DNA from: CAVUPF01 sp963743285
GTDB lineage: Bacteria; Actinomycetota; Thermoleophilia; Solirubrobacterales; 70-9
Length of the DNA: 64,000 nucleotides
Reading direction: 5' to 3'
Assembly (NCBI GenBank): GCA_963743285.1
Contig: CAVUPF010000004.1
Location: forward strand, 310,001-374,000
The notes beneath the pieces were generated by a model. The model made no database searches, was not told where the DNA came from, and saw nothing but the letters and a program-made list of their open reading frames with translations. How positions within the stretch are numbered: the stretch's first letter is position 1; each line of letters opens with the position of its first letter. The position numbers and the translations under genes were made by a program. Below, piece by piece: positions 34,657 to 42,642 of the stretch.

Positions 34657-35818
34657 GCCAGTCGATGCGTTTCTCATAGGCGTCGACCGCCGCCAGTACG
34701 TCGTCGATGTGGTCGCCGCCAAACTTCTCGCGATAGCAGCGGGCCAGGGTGAGGCAGACCATCGCCTCGGCGACTACCGCCGCGGCAGGGACGACGGTCG
34801 AGTCGGTGCGCTCGCGCAGAGCCTGGGCCGGCTCCTTGGTTTCTGTGTCGACTGAGCGCAGCGGCTTGGTCAGGGTGGAAATCGGCTTGATCACCGCCCG
34901 CACCGAGAGCGGCTGGCCGTTGGTCATCCCGCCCTCGAGCCCGCCGGCGTGGTTGGTCTCGCGGTGGTAGCCGCGCTGGGGCGAGAAGAAGATCTCGTCG
35001 TGGGCCTCCGAGCCGGGTCGTTCGCCGACCTCCCATGCTTCGCCGATCGCCACCCCCTTCACAGACTGGATCGAGGCGACCGCGCCGGCGAGTCGACCGT
35101 CGAGACGCTCCTCCCAGGAGACGTGGGAGCCGAGCCCGGGGACGAGGCCGAAGGCGCGCACCTCGAAGCTGCCGCCGAGGCTCTCGTTCGCCTTGCGCAG
35201 GCGGTTGATCTCCTCGACCATCGCCGCGCTCGCCTCGGGGTCAAGGCAGCGCACCGGATCCTCGTCGACCCCCGCAAAGTCCTCCGGGCCGAGGTCGGGG
35301 GGGGGCTCGGCAGCCTTCACCGACGCGATCTGGGTGACGTGACTGTGAACGCTGACGCCAAACGCAGCGAGCAGGCCTCGGGCGAGCGAGCCGGCGGCAA
35401 CGCGGGCGGCGGTCTCGCGCGCGCTCGCCCGCTCTAGTACGTTGCGGATGTCGCTGTGGCCGTACTTCTGGGCGCCGACCAGGTCGGCGTGGCCGGGCCG
35501 CGGCAGGTGAACCTCCTCGACCTCGGCCTCGACCGGCCAGGGATTCATCCTTTCCTCCCAGTTGGCGTAGTCGCGATTGGCGACCAGGACGGCGATCGGG
35601 CTGCCGAGGGTGCGGCCGTGGCGGACGCCGGAGCGAATCTCGACCGCGTCGGACTCAATCTTCATCCGCCCGCCGCGCCCGTGGCCGAGCTGGCGACGTG
35701 CCATGTCGCGGTCGAGCGCCTCACGGTCAAGGGAAAGCCCCGCGGGCATGCCCTCGACGATCGCAACCAGACCCGGGCCGTGGGACTCGCCCGCCGTTAT
35801 GAACCTGAAGCCGCTCAT
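34649..35818 (-). CDS. aroC: chorismate synthase
   Basis: A 389-residue FMN-dependent enzyme forming chorismate from EPSP. The start FRFITAGESHGPGLVAIVEGMPAG and RRQLGHGRGGRMKIESD are signatures, with SPIAVLVANRDYANW, HADLVGAQKYGHSDIRNVLERASARETAARV and the C-terminal RTDSTVVPAAAVVAEAM. It lies between aroE and aroKB in the shikimate cluster. Confidence 0.97.
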   Translation of the reverse strand: MSGFRFITAGESHGPGLVAIVEGMPAGLSLDREALDRDMARRQLGHGRGGRMKIESDAVEIRSGVRHGRTLGSPIAVLVANRDYANWEERMNPWPVEAEVEEVHLPRPGHADLVGAQKYGHSDIRNVLERASARETAARVAAGSLARGLLAAFGVSVHSHVTQIASVKAAEPPPDLGPEDFAGVDEDPVRCLDPEASAAMVEEINRLRKANESLGGSFEVRAFGLVPGLGSHVSWEERLDGRLAGAVASIQSVKGVAIGEAWEVGERPGSEAHDEIFFSPQRGYHRETNHAGGLEGGMTNGQPLSVRAVIKPISTLTKPLRSVDTETKEPAQALRERTDSTVVPAAAVVAEAMVCLTLARCYREKFGGDHIDDVLAAVDAYEKRIDWRG

Positions 35819-35854
35819 CTGCGTGCCTAGGCTATCGGCGCGGCGGGCGCGACC

Positions 35855-36646
35855 TCAGCCGCGGGCGGCGGCGCGCATTACGTCGAGCGGCGCCTCGCGG
35901 CCCGTCCAGATCCGCAAGGAGAGCGCGCCCTGACGGGCGAGGACCTCGAACCCGTCCACAACCGTCGCCCCGGCGGCCCCGGCGGCGCCCAGCAGGCGGG
36001 TTGGCTCGGCTCCGTAGACCATGTCGACCACGGTCTGGGCGGCCGTGAAGCCCCCTGCGGCGAGCGGCAGCTCCTCGAAGGGGTCCTCCCCACCCAGGCC
36101 GACCGCGGTGGTATTGACGATCAGCTCGTACTCACCTTGGGCGGGGTCGGCCACCGGCTGCCCGCCCAGCTCATCGCAGAGGTGGCGGGAGCGCAGCGCG
36201 GTGCGGTTCCAAACCTCGACCTCGGCGCCCTCCCGGACCAGGGCCCAGACCACCGCCCGTCCGGCGCCGCCAGCGCCGAGCACCAGCGCCCGCTGCCCGG
36301 CCGGCGAGGCCGGCAGCGCGTTCAGCAATCCCTCCGCGTCGGTGTTCTCGGCGCGAATCTCACCGTCGATGAAGACCAGCGTGTTGGCAGCGCCGACCTC
36401 GCGAGCCACTCCGGAGAGCTCGTCGGCAAGCGCCAGCGCAGCGCCCTTGTGGGGGACGGTGACGTTGGCCCCCACGAAGCCCTCGCCCGGCATTGCCCGC
36501 ACCCGCTCCTCGAAGCGATCGGGAGCGACCTCGATCGCCTCATAGCTCCACTGCGCCCCCATCCCTAGCGCAGCCAGCGCCGCGCTGTGCATCGCGGGGG
36601 AGCGCGAGTGGCCGACCGGGTATCCGAGGACGGCGAGGCGCGGCAC
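35855..36646 (-). CDS. aroE: shikimate dehydrogenase
   Basis: A 263-residue NADPH enzyme reducing 3-dehydroshikimate. It begins RLAVLGYPVGHSRSPAMHSAAL (shikimate-binding Ser pair), has the catalytic Lys in NVTVPHKGAAL, the Asp in NTDAEG, and the nucleotide motif VLGAGGAGRAV. It starts 3 bp after the mltG stop. Confidence 0.95.
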   Translation of the reverse strand: MPRLAVLGYPVGHSRSPAMHSAALAALGMGAQWSYEAIEVAPDRFEERVRAMPGEGFVGANVTVPHKGAALALADELSGVAREVGAANTLVFIDGEIRAENTDAEGLLNALPASPAGQRALVLGAGGAGRAVVWALVREGAEVEVWNRTALRSRHLCDELGGQPVADPAQGEYELIVNTTAVGLGGEDPFEELPLAAGGFTAAQTVVDMVYGAEPTRLLGAAGAAGATVVDGFEVLARQGALSLRIWTGREAPLDVMRAAARG

Positions 36647-36648
36647 GA

Positions 36649-37617
36649 TTATTCCCTGCAGGTGGTCGGGGAGTTGCCGCCAGCCGTGGCGTGGCCTGCG
36701 TTGTAGCGTTCCACGTCGCGCTCAAACTGCGCGTAGGAGGCGGAGAAGGCGAGCTTGCCGCAGTTTCCTGGCTTGTTCACGTAGTAGAGGTAGTTGACTT
36801 TGGCCGGGTGGGCGGCGGCTTCGATCGAGGCGAGACCGGGGCTGTCGATCGGCCCCGGCGGCAGGCCGGTGTGGAGCAGGGTGTTGTAGGGCGAGGGGGT
36901 CGCCAATTCAGATTTGGTCAGCGGCCGCGTGTAGTTGCCGGTCGCGAAGTTGACCGTCGAGTCGATGCCCAGCGACATCCCTTCGCGGAGGCGGTTGTAG
37001 ATCACCGCGGCGACCAGCTTGCGGTCCCCCGGCAGTTGGGCCTCTCGCTCGATCATCGAGGCGATCGTCACCACGTCAAAGACGGTGAGGTTCTTGGAGC
37101 GCGCATAGCGCATGTCGACGCCCTTGATCCGACGCTTGAAGTCCTCGAGCTGGAGCTGAACAAGTTCGGAGACGGGAGCATGCCGCCTCAGGTCGAAGGT
37201 GTCCGGGAAGAGGAAACCCTCAAGGCTTCGGGCGTGGGCGCCGCCGTAGGCGGCCGGGTCAAGATAGGGGGAGCGCACGCTCGCCGCCACGTAGCTGCCG
37301 CGCAGCCCGTCTTGCTTGACCAGCTGCGCGGCCTGAGGCCGGCTGTAGCCCTCTGGAATCGTCACAGTGCCCACCGCCGGGAGGACCGGGGCGGGGCTGG
37401 AGCGGTTGAAGTGCCGATAGAGCGCCAGCCCGGCCGCGACGATCGCGAGGGCGCCCGCCCCGATTGCGAGGGCCGCGAGGACCGGGCGTCCGCCGCGTCG
37501 CCCGCCCCCGGAGGGGCGACGGCGCCTCTGGCGCTCCTGGCGGCGGAGCTCTCGCCCGGCACCTTCCTTGTCGTTGGGCTCGGCGGGGGCGCTATCGAAG
37601 AGCCAGTCCTCAGTCAT
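36649..37617 (-). CDS. mltG: endolytic murein transglycosylase MltG
   Basis: A 322-residue membrane-anchored enzyme that cuts nascent glycan strands and sets their length. A basic cytoplasmic tail (RRQERQRRRRPSGGGRRGGR) precedes one transmembrane helix at about 47-66, a LysM-like part (VTIPEGYSRPQAAQLV) and the YceG domain with SLEGFLFPDTF, the catalytic Glu in TIASMIEREA, and YNTLLHTGLPPGPIDSPG. It overlaps ruvX by 8 bp. Confidence 0.94.
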   Translation of the reverse strand: MTEDWLFDSAPAEPNDKEGAGRELRRQERQRRRRPSGGGRRGGRPVLAALAIGAGALAIVAAGLALYRHFNRSSPAPVLPAVGTVTIPEGYSRPQAAQLVKQDGLRGSYVAASVRSPYLDPAAYGGAHARSLEGFLFPDTFDLRRHAPVSELVQLQLEDFKRRIKGVDMRYARSKNLTVFDVVTIASMIEREAQLPGDRKLVAAVIYNRLREGMSLGIDSTVNFATGNYTRPLTKSELATPSPYNTLLHTGLPPGPIDSPGLASIEAAAHPAKVNYLYYVNKPGNCGKLAFSASYAQFERDVERYNAGHATAGGNSPTTCRE

Positions 37618-38014
37618 TCGCGCTGCCCCTGGCTGCTGTCCGACCCGCGAGGTAGGCCTGGAGAAGGTGGGCGGCGGCGAGGGAGTCTGCGGGCGCTTTC
37701 GCTCCCTGGCGGCGACTCGCCTCGGCCATCCGGGTCGTCAGCCGCTCGTCGTAGGTCTCGACCGGAACCTCAAGGACTGCTTCGAGCTCGCCGCAGAAGG
37801 CGCGGCTGAGCGCCGCCTGGCTGCCCTCCTCGCCGCTGAGGTGGAGTGGGAGCCCGACGACGACCAGCTCGACCCCGCGCTCAGTGACGAGCTCCGCCAC
37901 CGAGTGCGGCTCCGGCGGCTCGATCACCGGGAGCGGGGTCGCCAGGGTGCCGCTGGGGTCGGAGATCGCGCAGCCGATCCGGGCCGTGCCATGGTCGAGG
38001 GCGAGAACCCGCAC
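37610..38014 (-). CDS. ruvX: RuvX/YqgF-type putative pre-16S rRNA nuclease
   Basis: A 134-residue RNase H-fold protein from GTG at 38014, 2 bp after the alaS stop. It begins VRVLALDHGTARIGCAISD with the first acidic residue, has VVGLPLHLSGEEG, the Glu in YDERLTT, and ADSLAAAHLLQAYL with the final Asp. The family processes the 5' end of 16S rRNA and was first proposed as a Holliday-junction resolvase. alaS-ruvX-mltG is a conserved bacterial order. Confidence 0.92.
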   Translation of the reverse strand: MRVLALDHGTARIGCAISDPSGTLATPLPVIEPPEPHSVAELVTERGVELVVVGLPLHLSGEEGSQAALSRAFCGELEAVLEVPVETYDERLTTRMAEASRRQGAKAPADSLAAAHLLQAYLAGRTAARGSAND

Positions 38015-38016
38015 TC

Positions 38017-40641
38017 CTAGCCCATCCCCACTTGGATCGCCCGCCGCGCCGTCGCCAGTGCCTCCTCGAGCCGGGCGGCGTCCCTGCCTCCAGCCTGGGC
38101 CATGTCGTCGCGCCCGCCGCCGCCGCCACCGATCACCGCCGCCGCCTCGCGAACCACCGCCGCCGCCGAGAGCCCGGCCCCCACCGCCTCCTTCGAGAGG
38201 AGGACGACGAGCCCAACCTTCTCGCCCTCGGCGCCGCCGAGGGCGATCGCGGAGCCGGCCCCGAGCTTCGACTGGACCCGGTTGGCGAGGTCGAGAAGCT
38301 GTCTTTGGTCGGCCAGGGGCGCGCGGGCGGTGACCAGCTTGAGGTCGCCGGCCTCGATCGCCTCTCCCGCAAGGCGGTCCGCCTCCTCGGCGAGTTGCTG
38401 CTTCTCGGCCTGCTGGTTCCCCCTGCCCGCCTCGCTCAGGCGCTCCGCGGCGCGGCGGGCGGCGGCGAGCGGGTCCTGCGGGGAGCCGAGCAGCTTGCCC
38501 GTCTCGCGCAGCTGCGCCTCGCACTCGCGGAACCAGTCGATCGCCGCGGGCCCGCTGAGTGCCTCGATCCGCCGCACGTTGGCGGCGCTGGAGCCCTCGG
38601 AGACGATCTTGAAGATGCCGACCTCTGCCGTGTTGGCGACATGGGTGCCCCCGCACAGCTCGCGCGAGACGCCGTCGACTTCGACCATCCGCACCCACTC
38701 GCCGTATTTCTCGCCGAACAGCGCCATCGCGCCCAACCGCTCGGCCTCTGACCGCTCCATGTTGAGCCAGCGCACCGGGCGGCTCGCCTTCACCCACTCG
38801 TTGACGCGGTCCTCGACCTCGCGCACCGCCTCAGGGCCGAGCGCCTGGCCGTGAGTAAAGTCGAAGCGCAGCTTGTCGGGGCGCACCGCGGAGCCGGCCT
38901 GACGGACGTGGGAGCCGAGCTGCTCGCGCAGTGCCGCGTGCAGGAGGTGGGTTGCGGTGTGATTGCGCATCGTCGCGTGGCGGGTCTCGCGGTCGACCTC
39001 GGCCTCGACCGCGACACCGGCTTTCATCGGGCCGCTCAAGGGCTCGACCTCAAGCGCCTGGTCTGCGCCCACCCGGTAGACGTCGAGCACCCTTGCCTCT
39101 CCCCCGCTCCAGCGCAGCACGCCCGAGTCGGCGACCTGGCCGCCGCCCTCGGCGTAAAAGGGGCTCTCCTCCAGCTTGACCAGAGCCCGGCCATCGTCTG
39201 CCTCGACCGCGGCGAGCCCGGTGCTGGCGCGCAACCTCTCATATCCGACGAAGCGAGTCGGCGGCGCTGCGGCAGCGAAGCTGATCACCCGCTCGTGGCG
39301 GTGCTCGGAGCCGTGCGCGGTGGCGGCACCAACCCGGGCCCGCTGTCGCTGCTCCTCCATCAGCTCCTCGAAGCCGGCGTCATCGACCGAGAGCCCGCGC
39401 TCGCCGAGCAGCTCCTTGGTCAGGTCGTAGGGGAAGCCGTAGGTGTCGTGCAGCTTGAAGGCATCGGCGGCGTCGATCCAGGAAGTGCCGGACCCCTCAG
39501 CCTCGGCGACCAGTTGCTCGAGCAGCTCGGTCCCCCGCTCCAGGGTGCGGCCGAAGCTCTCCTCCTCCTCGCCGACCCAGCGGGCGATCGCCTCGCGCTC
39601 GACGACCAGCTCGGGGTATGCCTCTCCCATAATCTCGATCGTGCGCTCGACGAAACGGCCCAACCAGGGCGAGGAGAGTCCCAGCGTGCGCCCCTGCTGG
39701 ATCGCCCGCCGCATGATCCGCCGCAGGATGTAGCCGCGGTCCTCGTTGGAGGGAACGACACCGTCGGCGATCAGGAAGGCGGCGCCGCGCGAGTGATCGG
39801 CGACGATCCGCATCGCGCGGGTAACCGCACCGCCCTCGTCATAGGAGCGCCCCGACAGCTCCTCGGCGAGTCCGACCAGCGGCCGCAGCAGGTCGGTCTC
39901 GAAGACCGAAGCTACGTCCTGGAGGATCGCCGCCATCCGGTCCAGCCCCATGCCGGTGTCGATATTGCGCATCGGCAGCTCGGACAGGGCGCCGTCCGCG
40001 GCAAGGTCATAGGTCATGAAGACGTGGTTCCAGAACTCGAGGAAGCGGTCGGTGTCCTCGCCAGGGCGCTCGCCCGGGGCGCCGAACGCCTCACCGCGGT
40101 CGAGGTAGAGCTCCGAGCAGGGGCCGCAGGGGCCGACCGGCCCCGCCTGCCAGAAGTTGTCGGCGCGGCCCAGCCGCACGATCCGCTCGTCGGGCAGGCC
40201 CACCGCCCGCCAGATCTCGATCGCCTCGGTATCGGGGCCAAGCCCCAGCTCCTCATCACCGCCGAAGACCGTCACCCAGATCCGCCCGGGGTCCATGCCG
40301 AAGCCCTGCGTCGAGAGCTCCCAACCCCAGGGGATCGACTCGGCCTTGAAGTAATCGCCGAAGCTCCAGTTGCCGAGCATCTCGAAGAAAGTGAGGTGGC
40401 GGGCGGTGTTCCCGACCTCCTCGATGTCGGTGGTGCGAAAGCATTTCTGCACGTCGGCGAGGCGGCGGGCGGGAGGCTCCTCGCGGCCGAGGAAGTAGGG
40501 CTTAAATGGCTGCATCCCGGCTGTGGTCAACAGCACCGAGGGGTCATGTGCGGCGGGCACCAGAGAGGCCGAGGGCACGATCTTGTGGCCGCGCTCCTTA
40601 AAGAAGGAGAGATAGGTGTCGCGGATCTCCTGGGCCTTCAT
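38017..40641 (-). CDS. alaS: alanyl-tRNA synthetase
   Basis: An 874-residue class II synthetase. The N-terminal aminoacylation domain begins AQEIRDTYLSFFKERGHKIVPSASLVP with TTAGMQPFKPYFLG. The editing domain has HTATHLLHAALREQLG and CGGTHVANTAEVG (zinc-site His/Cys set intact). The C-terminal DHHA1/C-Ala domain ends with the glycine-rich GGGGGGRDDMAQAGG. Full length for bacteria. Confidence 0.97.
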   Translation of the reverse strand: MKAQEIRDTYLSFFKERGHKIVPSASLVPAAHDPSVLLTTAGMQPFKPYFLGREEPPARRLADVQKCFRTTDIEEVGNTARHLTFFEMLGNWSFGDYFKAESIPWGWELSTQGFGMDPGRIWVTVFGGDEELGLGPDTEAIEIWRAVGLPDERIVRLGRADNFWQAGPVGPCGPCSELYLDRGEAFGAPGERPGEDTDRFLEFWNHVFMTYDLAADGALSELPMRNIDTGMGLDRMAAILQDVASVFETDLLRPLVGLAEELSGRSYDEGGAVTRAMRIVADHSRGAAFLIADGVVPSNEDRGYILRRIMRRAIQQGRTLGLSSPWLGRFVERTIEIMGEAYPELVVEREAIARWVGEEEESFGRTLERGTELLEQLVAEAEGSGTSWIDAADAFKLHDTYGFPYDLTKELLGERGLSVDDAGFEELMEEQRQRARVGAATAHGSEHRHERVISFAAAAPPTRFVGYERLRASTGLAAVEADDGRALVKLEESPFYAEGGGQVADSGVLRWSGGEARVLDVYRVGADQALEVEPLSGPMKAGVAVEAEVDRETRHATMRNHTATHLLHAALREQLGSHVRQAGSAVRPDKLRFDFTHGQALGPEAVREVEDRVNEWVKASRPVRWLNMERSEAERLGAMALFGEKYGEWVRMVEVDGVSRELCGGTHVANTAEVGIFKIVSEGSSAANVRRIEALSGPAAIDWFRECEAQLRETGKLLGSPQDPLAAARRAAERLSEAGRGNQQAEKQQLAEEADRLAGEAIEAGDLKLVTARAPLADQRQLLDLANRVQSKLGAGSAIALGGAEGEKVGLVVLLSKEAVGAGLSAAAVVREAAAVIGGGGGGRDDMAQAGGRDAARLEEALATARRAIQVGMG

Positions 40642-40685
40642 GAAGGGGAGAGCCTAAGTCACGACCGCCCGCGGTCGAAGCGGCG

Positions 40686-42134
40686 TCAGGTCGGCGCGGT
40701 GACGGTGCCGTAACCGACGATTGCCTCGCCGGCGAGCAATACCGCCGTCTGGCCCGGAGAGGCGCCGGCGAAGGCCTCGGAGAGCTCGAGGTCGAGCCTC
40801 GCGTGAGGGCCGCTCGGCACGGCCGGTACCGCGGCCGGAAGAGGGCGAGTGTGGTAGCGGAGCTTGACCGCGTCGACGCTGGCGCCGTCGCGGTGCAAGA
40901 CGGCGTCGCGGATTCGGACCCTCCGTGTCGCCAACTCCTCGCGGGTGCCAACCGTGACCGTGTTGGACGCGGCATCGGTGGCGAGAACGTAGAGCGGCTC
41001 GGGAGCGGAGACCCTGATCCCGCGGCGCTGTCCGACCGTGAAGTTGTGGTGGCCGTAGTGGCGGCCTATCTCGCGCCCGGAGCGATCGAGCAGAGCGCCC
41101 TCGCGCTCACCCAGACCGCCGTGGCGGCGCAGAAAGCGCCGCTTGCCCTGCCCGGCGAGGAAGCAGAGGTCCTGGCTCTCCGGCTTGTGGGCCACCGCCA
41201 AGCCGTGGCGGGCGGCGATCTCCCGCACTTCGGGCTTGGTCAGCTCGGTGAGCGGAAAGTGCAGGCGTCCAAGCAGATCTGGCGGCAGCGCGGCCAGCAT
41301 GTAGCTCTGGTCCTTGGCCTCGTCGACCGCCGCCGCGAGCAGCGGCCCATCCCCGTCGTCGACGATCCGCGCGTAGTGGCCGGTGATGAGGTGGGTGGCA
41401 CCGAGCCGCTCCGCCAAGTCGATCATCGCCGCGATCCGTACCTCACCGTTGCAGATGATGCAGGGGTTCGGCGTGCTCCCGGCCGCATAGCCGGAGACGA
41501 ACTCGCCGACGACACGGCGACGGAACTCCTCCTCGAGGTCGAGGGTGAGGTGGGGGATGTCGAGCGAGTGGGCGAGCCCGCGGGCGCCGAGCACCGCCTC
41601 CGGGGAGCAGCAGGCCTTGGCGCCGTCGGTCTCAGGGTCAGCCCAGAGCTTCACCGTCACGCCGACCACCTCCGCCCCGTGCTCTCGCTCCAAAAGCGCA
41701 GCGACAGCACTGTCGACGCCGCCCGACATCGCGACGAGCACCCGCCGCTCGCCAGGCGCCGCCAGGCGCTCGGGCGATGCGGCGGCGCTCGCCAGCGCCC
41801 GGTGCAGAGCGTCGGCCGCGAGCTGGGCCGCGTGGAGCTTCGACGGGGTAAGCCCGCCGATCGCCGCGTCGACCTCATCGCTGCCGACCCGCGCGGCATC
41901 GAGGATGCTCTTGCCGCACACTAGGTCGACGGCCGCTGCCGTCGCGGCCCGCATCGCGCCGCATCCCTCCGCGTCGAAGGTCGCATCCGCGATCGCGCCG
42001 CCGTCCAGTGCCAGCGAGATCCGCGCCAGGTCGCCACAGGCAGCTCCCCCGGCTGCCCCGGTGAAGGCGCCCTCGAACGCCGGCCCCAGCCGGCTCCGGT
42101 CGCTCAGGTACTGCTCGAAGAGTTCTCGGCTCAT
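40686..42134 (-). CDS. mnmA: tRNA-specific 2-thiouridylase MnmA with N-terminal IscU/NifU-like domain
   Basis: A 482-residue fusion. Residues about 1-120 match the IscU/NifU-N scaffold fold: ACGDLARISLALDGG (C33, D35), DAEGCGAMRAATAA (C58), LTPSKLHAAQLAADALHRAL at the place of the third cluster ligand, where the usual Cys after His is Ala102. Residues about 130-480 are MnmA: PP-loop MSGGVDSAVAALL, TPNPCIICNGEVR, ITGHYAR, SQDLCFLAGQ with the second catalytic Cys and TVGQRRGI. MnmA thiolates U34 of tRNA Lys/Glu/Gln. An IscU-like head suggests direct sulfur or cluster delivery; a missing ligand suggests a degenerate or altered scaffold. Confidence 0.88.
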   Translation of the reverse strand: MSRELFEQYLSDRSRLGPAFEGAFTGAAGGAACGDLARISLALDGGAIADATFDAEGCGAMRAATAAAVDLVCGKSILDAARVGSDEVDAAIGGLTPSKLHAAQLAADALHRALASAAASPERLAAPGERRVLVAMSGGVDSAVAALLEREHGAEVVGVTVKLWADPETDGAKACCSPEAVLGARGLAHSLDIPHLTLDLEEEFRRRVVGEFVSGYAAGSTPNPCIICNGEVRIAAMIDLAERLGATHLITGHYARIVDDGDGPLLAAAVDEAKDQSYMLAALPPDLLGRLHFPLTELTKPEVREIAARHGLAVAHKPESQDLCFLAGQGKRRFLRRHGGLGEREGALLDRSGREIGRHYGHHNFTVGQRRGIRVSAPEPLYVLATDAASNTVTVGTREELATRRVRIRDAVLHRDGASVDAVKLRYHTRPLPAAVPAVPSGPHARLDLELSEAFAGASPGQTAVLLAGEAIVGYGTVTAPT

Positions 42135-42151
42135 TCGCCAAGAAGAGTAGA

Positions 42152-42314
42152 GCGCAAAGCGAGGCCCCAGCCCACCGTTGCCGCCTCTGGCTTTGATCCC
42201 TTCAAGTGAAGGTGGGAGCCTGCCCCCAACCCCGAGGGGAGGGAGGACTTCGGCTCCCGCGCCGTTTGTGTTGGGTCAAACGGTGAGACGGCTCGCGAAC
42301 GGGCTCGAGCCTCG
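42152..42314 (-). ncRNA. ssrS: 6S RNA
   Basis: On the minus strand the 220-bp gap between mnmA and the DUF2007-like gene folds like 6S RNA, the RNA polymerase-sigma holoenzyme inhibitor. The 3' half reads CCACCTTCACTTGAAGGGAT then CAAAGCCAGAGGCGGCA, matching the conserved CACCTT-loop-AAGGG ... GCC..GGCGGCA of known 6S RNAs. The 5' half has GAGCCG and AAACGGCGC at the expected places. GAGGC and AGCCC near the 5' end pair with GGGCT and GCCTC near the 3' end as the closing stem; GGGAGCC/GGCTCCC forms the apical stem. A TACGGT at 42320-42325 could be the -10 box. Limits are approximate. Confidence 0.75.
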
Positions 42315-42355
42315 GCTCAACCGTAGCAGTGCCCGGGCAGCGCGGCGATCGCCTT

Positions 42356-42640
42356 TCAGTCCAGGTTGGAGAGCAGCAGCTCGGCCTCGCTCCAGCGATC
42401 CGGCGGCACCCGCAGGGCGATGTCGCCGCGACCGAAGCGATCGAGCGGCCAGTCGGCGGTGAGGACCGCCTCGATGCCGGCCTCGACCAGCGCCTGGTGC
42501 CAGGCGCGCGCCGTCCGCACCTCGCCGAAGTCACGCACGACCTCCCAGCTGTCAAAGGTCGGGTCATCGACATGGACCGGAGTCTGGCCGGGACCGGGGG
42601 CGGGACGCCAGGATCGTGGAAGCCAGTCCCGCAAGGCCAC
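42356..42640 (-). CDS. small DUF2007-like protein
   Basis: A 94-residue protein from GTG at 42640, 2 bp after aspS. The C-terminal part WEVVRDFGEVRTARAWHQAL, EAVLTADWPLDRFGRGDIAL then RVPPDRWSEAELLL resembles the small alpha/beta DUF2007 (putative signal-transducing) fold, in which such proteins bind partners or ligands of unknown kind. It is in an aspS operon; 6S RNA follows. Confidence 0.7.
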   Translation of the reverse strand: MALRDWLPRSWRPAPGPGQTPVHVDDPTFDSWEVVRDFGEVRTARAWHQALVEAGIEAVLTADWPLDRFGRGDIALRVPPDRWSEAELLLSNLD

Positions 42641-42642
42641 CG

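Noticed and set aside
38851..40713. 620-codon plus-strand frame opposite alaS
   Set aside because: Antisense shadow of alaS; composition (Val/Gly/Leu/Asp-rich) is that of a reversed codon pattern.
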